Positions 34,201 to 43,683 of a stretch of DNA of 64,000 bases are shown in pieces. The notes under the pieces are model-generated. The model ran no database searches and had not been told where the DNA came from. It was given only the letters and a program-made list of their open reading frames with translations. Source of the DNA: Paenibacillaceae bacterium GAS479 (GTDB taxonomy: Bacteria; Bacillota; Bacilli; Paenibacillales; Paenibacillaceae); contig LT629764.1 in NCBI GenBank assembly GCA_900105225.1, forward strand, positions 3,740,501 to 3,804,500, given 5' to 3'. A program made the translations under genes and the position numbers. Each line of letters starts with the position of its first letter. Position 1 is the first letter of the stretch.

Positions 34201-36216
34201 ATGGCAAAGTATATCAATACAATTCTCAACTTAAAGGATCAATTCACCAGCAGAATGAAATCGGCTGCCGATATGACAAAACAGCAATCCAGGCAGATGA
34301 AGGTATTGGATAACAATATCTCATCATTTAAAGATAATGCCCTAACCAGCTTTACAGGTGTTGCTAAGAGTGCTGGCGGATTAGTTATCGCTGTTACAGG
34401 TATTAGTGCTGCTTTTGAAGGTGTTCGGCAATCAATGGACTTTATTGGCGAGTATAAGTCAACGATGAGTACAATACAGGCTACAACAGGTGCTTCAGCC
34501 GAGGAAGCGGCGAAAATGAAGAAGCAAATTACTGACCTATACAACCAAAATTTAGGCACCGGATGGTCTGATTTAACAGATGCAATGGTGGTAACAAAGC
34601 AATTTACCAAGCAATCAGGTGATGCGCTCCGTGATACAACTGCTGCTGCGGTAATTTATAGAGACGTATTCGGGAGTGACATCCCTGAATCGCTTCGAAC
34701 AGCCGACACGATGATGAAGAATTTCGGGATTAGTAGCGAACAATCCTATAATCTTATGGCTCAAGGCTCCCAGAAGGGACTTGATAAATCTGGAGAGTTA
34801 TTGGATACAGCAAACGAATACGCCGTTTACTTCAAATCGCTTGGATTTAGCGGCGAGCAAATGTTCGATGTATTCAATGCTGGTATGGAAAATGGGGCCT
34901 TCTCACTTGATAAAGTGGCAGATTCTGTAAAAGAGTTTAATATCAGAAGTAAAGATGGCTCTAAGACTTCAGCAGAAGGTTTTAAGGCATTAGGTATGGA
35001 TGCTGCTAAGATGACTCAAGTATTTGCTAAAGGTGGCCCTGAAGCAAAGAAGTCATTTGACCAAGTGGTGCAGGCAATCTCGAATGTTAAAGACCCGGTT
35101 AAGCAAAATGCTATAGGCGTAAGTTTATTCGGCACACAATTTGAAGATATGGAAATGAAAGTAATTAGTGCGATGGGTAATGCTCGTAAACAATTCGTTT
35201 CAACCAAAGACACAATGGAAGAAGTCAATCAGATATCGTTCCAATCTCCAAGCCAAGCATGGAAAGGTCTAAGCCGATTGCTAGAGACATCTATCCTTAT
35301 ACCAATCGGTGATAAGATATTGCCCAAACTTAATGAATTTGCCAATTGGTTTAAATCGAAAACACCTCAGATTAAAACAGCAATTGATCAAGCATTTGTT
35401 GCAGGAGCAAAAGTGATTGATGGCTTCAAGCAATCCCTAGCATGGGCAAAGGACAACGCTGAATGGCTTGTTCCTGCTGTTACAGGATTAACGGCAGCTA
35501 TAGCAGCTCAACAGGTTGTAGGTTTAGTAAGTAAGACCTATCAAGCATGGACTACAGCAACAAAGGGGCTTACATTGGCACAGATCGCATTGAACATTGT
35601 GACTAAAGCTTCCCCATTTGGCTGGATTGCTACCATCATTGGACTTGTTATTGGAGCTGGCGTACTCTTGTACCGCAACTGGGACACTGTGAAGCTCAAA
35701 GCATCTGAACTATGGGCTTGGCTCGGTAAAGTGTGGACTAACCTCAAGGAAGGTACAATTAATACCTTTAATGGAGTCGCTGATAAGATTAAAGGCGTAT
35801 TCACATCCATCGTTGGCTTTATCCGTACTCCTATTAATACTGTCATCGGTATTATAAATGGGTTGATCGATAAAATTAATGGCATATCGATTGATATTCC
35901 TGATTGGGTTCCAGGTGGACTCGGAGGGAAAACATTCGGACTCGACATTCCCAAAATCCCTGAATTCGCCCTTGGTACTAGCTATGCTCCAGGTGGCCTT
36001 GCTCGAATAAATGAGCGAGGTGGAGAAGTAGTTAATCTGCCAAACGGATCGCAGGTTATTCCAGCTGATAAGTCTGAAAAGATGATTAGCAATCAAAATA
36101 ACGGCGTTACAGTCAACCTTACTATTAACGGAAACGTCTACGGCGAGGAAGATTTGATGAATCGAGTCGGCAATCTCTTAGTAAAGCAAATCAAGTTAGC
36201 ACATTCGAATATGTAA
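34201..36216 (+). CDS. Tail tape measure protein
   Basis: 671 residues. The N-terminal helical region (NTILNLKDQFTSRMKSAADM) is followed by the TP901-type tape measure core (residues about 75-330, with YKSTMSTIQATTGASAEEAA), several hydrophobic helices (about 420-500, GLTAAIAAQQVVGLV; GWIATIIGLVIGAGVLLY), and the end region with FALGTSYAPGGLARINERGGE typical of the family. Tape measure length sets tail length; at about 0.15 nm per residue it implies a tail near 100 nm, much shorter than that of PBSX with its 1,332-residue XkdO. ATG follows GGGGGTGACGT. Confidence 0.93.
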   Translation: MAKYINTILNLKDQFTSRMKSAADMTKQQSRQMKVLDNNISSFKDNALTSFTGVAKSAGGLVIAVTGISAAFEGVRQSMDFIGEYKSTMSTIQATTGASAEEAAKMKKQITDLYNQNLGTGWSDLTDAMVVTKQFTKQSGDALRDTTAAAVIYRDVFGSDIPESLRTADTMMKNFGISSEQSYNLMAQGSQKGLDKSGELLDTANEYAVYFKSLGFSGEQMFDVFNAGMENGAFSLDKVADSVKEFNIRSKDGSKTSAEGFKALGMDAAKMTQVFAKGGPEAKKSFDQVVQAISNVKDPVKQNAIGVSLFGTQFEDMEMKVISAMGNARKQFVSTKDTMEEVNQISFQSPSQAWKGLSRLLETSILIPIGDKILPKLNEFANWFKSKTPQIKTAIDQAFVAGAKVIDGFKQSLAWAKDNAEWLVPAVTGLTAAIAAQQVVGLVSKTYQAWTTATKGLTLAQIALNIVTKASPFGWIATIIGLVIGAGVLLYRNWDTVKLKASELWAWLGKVWTNLKEGTINTFNGVADKIKGVFTSIVGFIRTPINTVIGIINGLIDKINGISIDIPDWVPGGLGGKTFGLDIPKIPEFALGTSYAPGGLARINERGGEVVNLPNGSQVIPADKSEKMISNQNNGVTVNLTINGNVYGEEDLMNRVGNLLVKQIKLAHSNM

Positions 36217-36229
36217 AGGGGATGACAGA

Positions 36230-36655
36230 ATGGATATTACACTAAGCTTCAATAACTTTGCTGAATCCTTAACACTACCCATTCCACCAAAAGATTTTGT
36301 CATCCCTGCTAATGTAAGGGCTAATGAGGAATTTGAATTGATTGGCAGTGTAAACGGTGTAAGTAAGCTTCTTCTACCAGGTCACAGGGAATTGAAAGCA
36401 GTAACGATTGATTCCTTTTTCCCGATGAGAAAGTATTCCTTTGCCAAAGTACAGAAGAATGGATTAGAGTGCGTCAATGTCATAAATAAATGGGCAAATA
36501 AGCGCACTCCAATCCGTATTATTGTGACGGAAAAGAAGCAGGAGATACTTAATATGGCTTGCCTTATTGATAACTTTACCTATGGTTTCGACAAAGCGGG
36601 AGATATCAAGTATACGCTTGCTCTTCGCGAGTTCATCTTTCCGGTGATGAAGTAA
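36230..36655 (+). CDS. Tail tube-baseplate adaptor (XkdP-like, without LysM)
   Basis: 141 residues. The pattern LPIPPKDFVIPANV at the start, LKAVTIDSFFPMRKYSF in the middle and RTPIRIIVTEKK, FTYGFDKAGDIKYTLALREF at the end matches the N-terminal domain of PBSX XkdP and the diffocin counterpart. Those link the tube to the hub. The LysM peptidoglycan-binding tail of XkdP is absent. The stop overlaps the next ATG by one base (TAATG). Confidence 0.8.
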   Translation: MDITLSFNNFAESLTLPIPPKDFVIPANVRANEEFELIGSVNGVSKLLLPGHRELKAVTIDSFFPMRKYSFAKVQKNGLECVNVINKWANKRTPIRIIVTEKKQEILNMACLIDNFTYGFDKAGDIKYTLALREFIFPVMK

Positions 36656-37641
36656 TGGCACACGAACTTTATTTGATTCAACAAGGGAAGAAGAGCAATA
36701 TAACCGGATTGTGCGGCAATTTATCATGGTCAAGTAGCATTGATACACTTGGTGAAGAGCTAACCTTCACTTATGCGGTGAATGATTCAAGCCACTTTAG
36801 CAAGTACGATATTATCAAGCTTGGAGATCAGATTGCTCTCGTTAGTAAGGGAAAGGTGCTTCATCACTATGTTGTGATAAAGGAAGACGTATCAGGACGA
36901 ACAAGCAAATCCTATGCATGTTTCGATTATGCTTGGTATCTCAATAAAAATAAGGCCATCATTCAGTTCAAGAAGTCCTCTGTTTCTTCCGCTATCGGTA
37001 AACTCTGTGACAAAGTTGGGATCAAGCACAATATCGTTAATATCCCGACTCTCATCACGGCCATATATAAAGAGGAAACGATTAGCGACATCATAACTGA
37101 AATGTTAGAGAAGGCGACTCAAGAGACTGGAAGCAAGTATTACATGGAGATGGTTGATACTACATTAACCATCCGTAAACGTGCGGATCTCCTTATTAAT
37201 CCCCGAATTAGGCTTTGTGACAATACGCCTCTGTTTCCAGTGGCAGCAGCTATTAGCAATCCGAATAAATCCTCTTCGATTGAGGAGATGAAAAACAAGG
37301 TTGTTGTGGTTAGCGGTGAGGATAAATCGACAAAGGTATATGCGGAGATTAGTGATCCATCAGGGATAAAGCGATATGGTCAGTTAACCGAGGTTATAAC
37401 CGTAGAGAAGAAGAATGCAGCTCAAGCAAGGAATATAGCAAAGAACACGCTTCAGCAATTAAATCAAATCACCGAGGATATCAGTCTGACTTTACTTGGT
37501 CATGACGATATAAAGGCTGGACGTTCCATTGATATTAATGAGCCGGTTACGGGGGTTATCGGTCGGTTCCTTATTAAGAGTGCGAATCATACTGTTAGTA
37601 AAGGCATCCATAAAGTTTCCGTTCAGTTAGGAGGCGTATGA
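36655..37641 (+). CDS. Baseplate hub protein (XkdQ-like, gp27/gpD fold)
   Basis: 328 residues, the length and order of XkdQ. It starts with LYLIQQGKKSNITGLCGNLSWSS-type strands. Features are the hub-typical VVIKEDVSGRTSKSYACFDYAWYL block and a C-terminal domain with LTLLGHDDIKAGRSIDI and SANHTVSKGIHKVSVQLGG. It forms the central hub that carries the spike. The downstream gene overlaps by four bases (ATGA). Confidence 0.85.
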   Translation: MAHELYLIQQGKKSNITGLCGNLSWSSSIDTLGEELTFTYAVNDSSHFSKYDIIKLGDQIALVSKGKVLHHYVVIKEDVSGRTSKSYACFDYAWYLNKNKAIIQFKKSSVSSAIGKLCDKVGIKHNIVNIPTLITAIYKEETISDIITEMLEKATQETGSKYYMEMVDTTLTIRKRADLLINPRIRLCDNTPLFPVAAAISNPNKSSSIEEMKNKVVVVSGEDKSTKVYAEISDPSGIKRYGQLTEVITVEKKNAAQARNIAKNTLQQLNQITEDISLTLLGHDDIKAGRSIDINEPVTGVIGRFLIKSANHTVSKGIHKVSVQLGGV

Positions 37642-37901
37642 TGGAAGAATGGTCAATTAACATGGCGAAGATGTTCAAGGAGCGAGAAAACAAGGCTCCA
37701 CTTGAACCGACAACGGGAAAGGTGATAGGGCTTCTTCCTAACCTTCGGCTCTCATTGGGTGATGAAATCATTCTTGATGATGAGGATATAATTGTATCCA
37801 ATCGAATTTATAGCTTGAATCTTGTTGTTGGAGATGAGTTAATTCTCTTTCCTTCGGCAAATGGGCAGGCTTATTATGTTATGGACAAAGTAGGTGGATA
37901 A
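37638..37901 (+). CDS. Baseplate protein XkdR-like (DUF2577)
   Basis: 87 residues, with GKVIGLLPNLRLSLGDEIILD and NLVVGDELILFPSANGQAYYVMDKV, matching the DUF2577/XkdR family. It overlaps the preceding hub gene and is translationally coupled. In structures of related contractile systems this gene position supplies part of the central spike. Confidence 0.82.
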   Translation: MMEEWSINMAKMFKERENKAPLEPTTGKVIGLLPNLRLSLGDEIILDDEDIIVSNRIYSLNLVVGDELILFPSANGQAYYVMDKVGG

Positions 37902-38345
37902 GTGTTTCCAGAAATAAATATTATAACGGATACAGAAACTTTGCCTGCTGAAACTAAGCGGATGGGCAAGGTTTTTTTATTCGACTTCCAGACGGGAAAG
38001 CATGTGTTGAAAGATGGAAAGCCTGTCGAAGCCAGTTATGAAGAAGCGATTAAACAATGGATTATGATGCTACTGACAACAGAGATTGACGAATATGCAG
38101 TCTATAAAGGCTCAGATTTTGGCCTGCGAACAAAGCATTATATTGGCAACCGTATTCCTATTGGGACTGTAAGTAGCGATTATAAGCAGCAGATTGAAGA
38201 TAAGATTCTACTCCATCCTGAAATCCTATCCATAGACAATTTTGCAATGGAGCGAACAGACAATAGGGTAATCGTGAGTTTTAGTGTTGTTACGGCACAA
38301 GGGAATATTGCTATGAATGAAAGCGAGGTGAGGATAAGTGGATGA
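37902..38345 (+). CDS. Baseplate wedge protein XkdS-like (DUF2634, gp25 type)
   Basis: 147 residues from GTG 37902, directly after the previous TAA, with AGGTGG six bases upstream. It has a gp25-like pattern: GKVFLFDFQTGKHVLKDGKP, then EAIKQWIMMLLTTEIDEYAVY and SDFGLRTKHYIG. The gp25 family links sheath and baseplate wedge. The 3' end overlaps the baseplate J gene by eight bases. Confidence 0.85.
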   Translation: MFPEINIITDTETLPAETKRMGKVFLFDFQTGKHVLKDGKPVEASYEEAIKQWIMMLLTTEIDEYAVYKGSDFGLRTKHYIGNRIPIGTVSSDYKQQIEDKILLHPEILSIDNFAMERTDNRVIVSFSVVTAQGNIAMNESEVRISG

Positions 38346-39396
38346 GCAAACACAATTGACATGGCAACAGTTGTTGGATTCTATAGGAGATACCTATGAC
38401 AAATCAGAAGGTTATTTGGTTTCAGATATATTTAAGTCAGTTGCCATTGTAATTAAGGATTTAAGAGATGAGCTTGAAGCTGTAAAGGCTCAACTGAATG
38501 TAGAAACATTAGCTGGCGACATGTTAGCGGCATTCATTGAGCAGAGGAAAGGGATAGTTCGTAATAAAGCAACCTACTCTCAGGGAGTTCTTACGATTAC
38601 AGGTAACGGTCAGGTGAATATTGGTGATTTGTTCGAGACGAAAAGCGGTGTTCAATTTAAGGCTAATGAGGCTAAGATGATTGCCGGGACAGGAACAATT
38701 AAAGTTGTTTGTACAGTTGTTGGTGCTGTTGGCAATGTGCCAGCTAATCAAATCACAATGATGCCCGTTACGCTTCCAGGGATTACATCCATTACGAATA
38801 ATGAACCGACAATCGATGGCTATGAAGCTGAAAGCGATGAAAGCTTAAGGGAACGGTACTACATTGCACTTAGTACTCCAGCAACGTCAGGAAATGTCCA
38901 TCATTACCTTCAATGGGCAAAGGATATTTCCGGTGTTGGAGATGCCAGAGTGTTTCCGGTTGAGCGAGGAGCCAATACAGTAGAAGTCGTAATTATCAAC
39001 CAGGATAAACAGCCAGCAAGCACATCTCTTGTCAATGAAATCCAAGCTTATATTGATCCAGGGAGCACTGGGCTTGGTAACGGACAGGCTCCAATTGGAA
39101 CAAAGTGTTATGTTGTTAGTGCTTCGGGATTGACCATTAATATTTCCCTCACTGTGATTAAATCGGCTGGCTATACGAATGCTCAAGTGCAATCCAGCAT
39201 TGCTAGTTCAATTACATCTTACCTCAAGAGCATCGCCTTTAACTCTGATTATGTTAGCTATGCCAAGATAGGTGAAGCAATCCTGAATAGTAATGGGGTT
39301 GCTGACTACTCCAACCTGAAGGTGAACAATGGTACGGCTAATATCAGCATAGGATTAAAGCAAGTAGCTGTATTGGGAGGCGTTACCGTTGCTTAA
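38338..39396 (+). CDS. Baseplate J-like wedge protein (XkdT-like)
   Basis: 352 residues from GTG 38338. The Baseplate_J motifs are clear: GDMLAAFIEQRKGIVR, GVQFKANEAKMIAGTGTIKV, then ESDESLRERYYIALSTPATSGN and VFPVERGANTVEVVIIN. It matches gp6 of T4-type wedges and XkdT. It overlaps both flanking genes, typical of a tight late operon. Confidence 0.92.
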   Translation: MDEQTQLTWQQLLDSIGDTYDKSEGYLVSDIFKSVAIVIKDLRDELEAVKAQLNVETLAGDMLAAFIEQRKGIVRNKATYSQGVLTITGNGQVNIGDLFETKSGVQFKANEAKMIAGTGTIKVVCTVVGAVGNVPANQITMMPVTLPGITSITNNEPTIDGYEAESDESLRERYYIALSTPATSGNVHHYLQWAKDISGVGDARVFPVERGANTVEVVIINQDKQPASTSLVNEIQAYIDPGSTGLGNGQAPIGTKCYVVSASGLTINISLTVIKSAGYTNAQVQSSIASSITSYLKSIAFNSDYVSYAKIGEAILNSNGVADYSNLKVNNGTANISIGLKQVAVLGGVTVA

Positions 39397-39928
39397 AGAT
39401 GTACTGATTCGCAATTTACATAAAGTGATGAGGAAAGATCCTCTTATTAACGAATTACTTGGCTCCGTTGGTCAATCGCTTGATTCAGTTCGAGTTGATA
39501 TCCATGACACAGGTAATCAAGTGGATATCGATAAGGCTACATGGGGATTAACGCTCATTCAACGAGAATTAGGAATTCCCATTCAAGCTCAGCCAATCGA
39601 CGAACAACGAGCCGTAGTTAAATCGAAGCTTAGAGGTTCGGGAACAATTGGTGCAGCTCAGATTAAATTGGTTGCTGATGCCTATACGAACGGTCAAGTT
39701 GAAGTCGGTTTTGAAAACGGAGCCGTGATTATCAGATTTACCAGTGTAGTAGGTGTTCCCCCGAACATTGAAGATGTGAAGAAGACATTAAGAGATATCA
39801 TACCAGCGCATCTGTTAATTGAATTCGCATATCTCTATCTGACCATTCGGGAGATAAACAATGTTATGACTATTAATCAATTAAGCAATACAAAACTCAA
39901 TCAATTCGCTCCTTTTATTGGAGTGTAA
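39389..39928 (+). CDS. Baseplate protein XkdU-like (DUF2313, Mu gp48 type)
   Basis: 179 residues from TTG 39389, overlapping the wedge gene by eight bases with GGGAGGCG upstream. The pattern matches the DUF2313 family (LGSVGQSLDSVRVDIHD, ATWGLTLIQRELGI) with a strand-rich second half ending in DIIPAHLLIEFAYLYLTI. In related phages this closes the wedge and contacts the fibre. Confidence 0.85.
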   Translation: MLKDVLIRNLHKVMRKDPLINELLGSVGQSLDSVRVDIHDTGNQVDIDKATWGLTLIQRELGIPIQAQPIDEQRAVVKSKLRGSGTIGAAQIKLVADAYTNGQVEVGFENGAVIIRFTSVVGVPPNIEDVKKTLRDIIPAHLLIEFAYLYLTIREINNVMTINQLSNTKLNQFAPFIGV

Positions 39929-39940
39929 AGGAGATATGTT

Positions 39941-42520
39941 ATGCCATCAAACACGCCTAAATTAGGCTTATATAAATACAATCCGAGCACAGACGGGAAT
40001 CAGACGTTTAATGTAGATACAGCATTAAATGGGAACTGGGATAAGATTGACACGCAAGTTGGTTCTGCTAAAACAGATATTTCAACCATCAAATCAGATC
40101 TCTCCAACACCCCTCCGACTTCTCTATCTCTAAAACCAGGACTTCAAGCCGTTACGGTTACGCGAGATACACCGCTGAGCGTTAAAGGTATCAAAGGGCG
40201 GACGTTGGCTAATTTGCTTGGCAGGGATGGGAACTGCGAATCACTCACACCGTTTTCGTTTGCAACTGGTGCGGCCAATATCAGCACTATCGCCCTGTCA
40301 ACGTCAGATGCTTCTGTGGGCGTAAACGGAATCAGGCTCACTTGGAGTGCCGCCAATGCTGGTGCGACCTATTACCGAGGCAGACCAATTACGCTCGAAG
40401 CAGGCAAACGTTATATTGCGCTCCTCGATGTACGCACCGATGGTACGGGAATTACAGGGCGATTGGCGGTTCGGCGCACTACAAACTGGTACGGCAATAT
40501 CATCTCCACAGGTAGAGGAACAAGTTACGTAGCCTTTGTAGCAGACGGTACTGAATCGCATATCGGAATTTACGCCAACGTCAACAACTTGGCTGGATTT
40601 GTGGGATTCGATGCTGTTCGCCTCTTCGAAATCTCTCAGGCCGAATATGATTCCGTGGTATCTATGACCACGGAGCAGATCGTAGCCAAGTATCCGTACG
40701 TAGACGACATTAAAAACGTCAACGGTGTTTATGTACGTAACGCAACGCAAAACCTATTTCCTCCACTTTCCAAATGGACAAACGGACGTATCTACGATGG
40801 CGCGTACAAGTTTGCTTCCACTCAAGTAAAAGGTGACTATGAGGTTTATGCTGTTAATAATGGTTCAGCATCAGGGATGATGTCGGTGAAAGTTAAACTA
40901 CTCCCAAATACGACATACATGCTTAGTGGAGTCACGGACACATATTATGTTTATGATGCTTATACTCTTTCAGGTTTTGCCAATGGGAGGTCATCAGGAA
41001 CTACGTTTACAACTGGTGCGGCGGACGAGTATTATATCGGCTTATACAATCGAACAGCAACGGGGCCGAGTATAACATTTAAAGACGTTATATTAACCGA
41101 AGGATCGACCATTGTTCCGTTTGCGCCACAAGCCGAACAATATGTCTACTACCCTGACTGCCAACTAGCATCTAACCTAGACAGTACCGTATGCGACGAG
41201 TTGTACACGGATAACACGGGACAGGCGCGAGCGACGAGACGGTTTAAGACGATGGATTTGACGGGGGATCTGGCTTGGTCTTTCGGGGGCAGTGTAGTAT
41301 CTGGTACTGGCTACAAAGGTGTCCAAGTACCCGTTACTGGTAAAATGGACTCGGCCATTTTGAGCAAGTATGACGGCAAGATTCTAACCTATCGTGCAAC
41401 GGGAGCGGGCTTTACAGGCGGCGATCAACAAACTCTAACCGCTGATGCTTTTCTGTTTATATCAATCGCCTCTGCTGACTCAGGCTGGGGCGACAGCTAC
41501 ACGCCGACAGTGGATGAGATTAAGGCGTATTTTCGTGGTTGGCAAATGGGGGCATATAGCTCATCCTTCTCCACGCCCTATACCGGTTCAGGCACTAAAG
41601 CGTGGCGTCCAATTATTCGGGATGCTTCTGACGCATCATTCGTAACAACAGTTCCTGCTAATACTTACGGCTCATTTTCGCCTTATCGCCTCCAATACCA
41701 ACTAGCCACTCAAACCGACGAGCCTGTACGCTCTGAGGGCGCGATTATGCTTGCCGAGGGAGCCAACACGCTTGAGGTTGGGTATGGGGCTGTGGTAAGG
41801 GAGCGAGCTAGAATCGCTTACTCTGCTGGCTTTGGATATGAAGTTAATGACACGTACTGGAGCACTTCTTTGGCGTACAGGACAAAGGACATTTTGAACA
41901 TTTACAGAGACAGTATTATCGACAAATCATGGGCTAGACAATCCCATGGGACTCCATATGGGCTTGTAAGGGCAACTATTCCTGCGAATTCTCCTATTAC
42001 ATCAGCTGTCTACGAAGTCACCTATCTCGCTCTGGATGCCTACCTGATCGGCATACCGCCAACGCAGATCAGCGCCGAGTATCCGACTAACCAGCGATCT
42101 GTTACGGACGAGCTGGTCAAAGAAGCAACACAACTGGTCGGAAGGGTATCAGTGCTGGAAAACGGTACGGCACAGGCCAAGCAACCGCAATGGATTACGG
42201 CTACAACACTACTCAATGGTTGGGTGAATTATGGGGTTGGGTATCCAGTAGCATCTTACATGAAAGATGCACTTGGATTCGTGCATATGAGAGGATTGCT
42301 TAAAAGCGGAAGTGTGGCACAAGGAGTGACGCTCCTAACACTCCCCAAAGGCTACAGGCCAGAATCTGCGGTTCTTTTTGTTCCTAGCACTCCCGTTATT
42401 AACACCGTCAGTTCCCCACTACCGAGACTTGACGTGTTGGTTGATGGGCGGATCATTTTAAATCAAGTTGACAACAACTGGCTTGATCTAAGCTGCGTCT
42501 ATTTCTTTGTTGGAAATTAA
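39941..42520 (+). CDS. Tail fibre / receptor-binding protein
   Basis: 859 residues. The N-terminal attachment segment (NTPKLGLYKYNPSTDGNQTFNVDTALNGNWDKID) is typical of Gram-positive phage fibres of the XkdV type and anchors to the wedge. It is followed by a short helical stretch and several strand-rich jelly-roll-like modules (residues about 95-230 and 275-400). A C-terminal region (SVLENGTAQAKQPQWIT to the end) resembles a distal tip. It is expected to set the target spectrum. Codons from roughly 41200 to 42170 look G/C-richer than the rest of the island, suggesting module exchange. Confidence 0.85.
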   Translation: MPSNTPKLGLYKYNPSTDGNQTFNVDTALNGNWDKIDTQVGSAKTDISTIKSDLSNTPPTSLSLKPGLQAVTVTRDTPLSVKGIKGRTLANLLGRDGNCESLTPFSFATGAANISTIALSTSDASVGVNGIRLTWSAANAGATYYRGRPITLEAGKRYIALLDVRTDGTGITGRLAVRRTTNWYGNIISTGRGTSYVAFVADGTESHIGIYANVNNLAGFVGFDAVRLFEISQAEYDSVVSMTTEQIVAKYPYVDDIKNVNGVYVRNATQNLFPPLSKWTNGRIYDGAYKFASTQVKGDYEVYAVNNGSASGMMSVKVKLLPNTTYMLSGVTDTYYVYDAYTLSGFANGRSSGTTFTTGAADEYYIGLYNRTATGPSITFKDVILTEGSTIVPFAPQAEQYVYYPDCQLASNLDSTVCDELYTDNTGQARATRRFKTMDLTGDLAWSFGGSVVSGTGYKGVQVPVTGKMDSAILSKYDGKILTYRATGAGFTGGDQQTLTADAFLFISIASADSGWGDSYTPTVDEIKAYFRGWQMGAYSSSFSTPYTGSGTKAWRPIIRDASDASFVTTVPANTYGSFSPYRLQYQLATQTDEPVRSEGAIMLAEGANTLEVGYGAVVRERARIAYSAGFGYEVNDTYWSTSLAYRTKDILNIYRDSIIDKSWARQSHGTPYGLVRATIPANSPITSAVYEVTYLALDAYLIGIPPTQISAEYPTNQRSVTDELVKEATQLVGRVSVLENGTAQAKQPQWITATTLLNGWVNYGVGYPVASYMKDALGFVHMRGLLKSGSVAQGVTLLTLPKGYRPESAVLFVPSTPVINTVSSPLPRLDVLVDGRIILNQVDNNWLDLSCVYFFVGN

Positions 42521-42539
42521 AGGAGGCTGAAACCCAAAC

Positions 42540-43100
42540 ATGAAAGAAGCCATAATCACAGACTTGTACGGCCTGTTTATCGATGTCGAGATTGTAGACG
42601 ACAATGAAACGGGCTATTTGCCGTTATTTGAAGTAATTGATGATCAAGAAACCATTACAGGTTACAGAGTTTCCGTTCCTGTTCCTCAAGGCTTGTATCA
42701 TCCCAAGTTTAACTTCTTGGCTTGGGATGAATATAAAAAACCTCTTGAATACCAAGTTGATGAAAACGGAGAACTAGTTCTTGATGAAAACGAGAATCCT
42801 ATTCCAATAGTAAAAGTTGTTGGAGATTTTTGGATTGAAGGATTGAGTCAAGAAGAGATTGATGAGTTAAAGAATGTTCCAATTGCACTCACACCTGAAC
42901 AGGAGAGCATTCAAAAATTAGAAACAGATAATGCTCTACTCCTTCTCGATTTAGCAGAAACACAATCAAAACAACAACAAGCTGAACAGGACAACGCAAA
43001 TCTCCTTCTTCAACAAGCAGAAACAGAAGAACGAATGGTAAAAGTTGAACAAGACTACGCATCCCTCCTCCTTCAACTTGCTGAGAAAGGAGGTGTCTAA
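42540..43100 (+). CDS. Fibre-associated protein with C-terminal coiled coil (XkdW position)
   Basis: 186 residues. The first 125 residues are acidic and strand-rich (FLAWDEYKKPLEY). The last 55 contain three imperfect repeats of about 20 residues with NALLLLDLAETQ, NANLLLQQAETE and YASLLLQLAEKG, predicting a coiled coil. It occupies the place of XkdW or a fibre chaperone, so either a structural cofactor of the fibre or an assembly factor is possible. AAAGGAGGC precedes the ATG. Confidence 0.65.
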   Translation: MKEAIITDLYGLFIDVEIVDDNETGYLPLFEVIDDQETITGYRVSVPVPQGLYHPKFNFLAWDEYKKPLEYQVDENGELVLDENENPIPIVKVVGDFWIEGLSQEEIDELKNVPIALTPEQESIQKLETDNALLLLDLAETQSKQQQAEQDNANLLLQQAETEERMVKVEQDYASLLLQLAEKGGV

Positions 43101-43238
43101 ATGGATTGGTTTGCGACAATTAAGAGATACTATGACCTTGGCTGTTATACAGAGGCACAAGTTAATCGATTTGTGGTGTTGAAGAAGATTACTCAAGTAC
43201 AGGCTGATGAGATTGTTGGAGTTGTAGCTTCGTCTTAA
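43101..43238 (+). CDS. xkdX: XkdX family protein
   Basis: 45 residues: begins MDWFATIKRYYDLGCYT and continues VNRFVVLKKITQVQADEIVG. The size and the pattern of tyrosines before a Cys and a QADEI end are characteristic of XkdX, found after the fibre genes in PBSX-like clusters. GAAAGGAGGTG lies seven bases before the ATG. Its function is unknown, although it is always linked to the fibre. Confidence 0.85.
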   Translation: MDWFATIKRYYDLGCYTEAQVNRFVVLKKITQVQADEIVGVVASS

Positions 43239-43278
43239 TTGACGGAGCTTTATTTATTTTATGAGGAGATATTTACAT

Positions 43279-43683
43279 ATGGAACTATTTATTAAATCAA
43301 CCATCGGAGCGCTAGGAACAGCTCTATCCTTCCTATTCGGTGGATGGAATGAAGCATTTACATTCCTATTCATCCTTACTATTGCAGACTATGTGACGGG
43401 AATGATCGCCTCAGTAATTGAAGGCACAGGTTTAAGTTCACGTATTGGGTATAAGGGATTGCTCAAGAAAACAGGAATGTGGCTGGCAATACTTGTCCTT
43501 TATCATGCAGATAAATTCCTGGGATTAGATGGGAATCTAAGCCTTATGACAGGCGCTATTTACTTTTTCATGGCTAACGAAGCTATTAGTATTACGGAAA
43601 ACTACGGACGAATGAAGTTACCCATGCCCAGTCAATTAAAAAGCCTTATTGCTGTACTCAAGGAAAAAGGTGAACAGCGATGA
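43279..43683 (+). CDS. Holin (phage_holin_4 / TcdE family)
   Basis: 134 residues from ATG 43279 (GAGGAG ten bases upstream, itself overlapped by an earlier in-frame ATG). Three hydrophobic segments are seen: residues about 8-22, 27-43 and 70-100. The TIADYVTGMIASV motif is diagnostic of the phage_holin_4_1 family. It forms membrane lesions that let the amidase out so that particles are released by lysis. It overlaps the amidase gene by four bases. Confidence 0.92.
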   Translation: MELFIKSTIGALGTALSFLFGGWNEAFTFLFILTIADYVTGMIASVIEGTGLSSRIGYKGLLKKTGMWLAILVLYHADKFLGLDGNLSLMTGAIYFFMANEAISITENYGRMKLPMPSQLKSLIAVLKEKGEQR

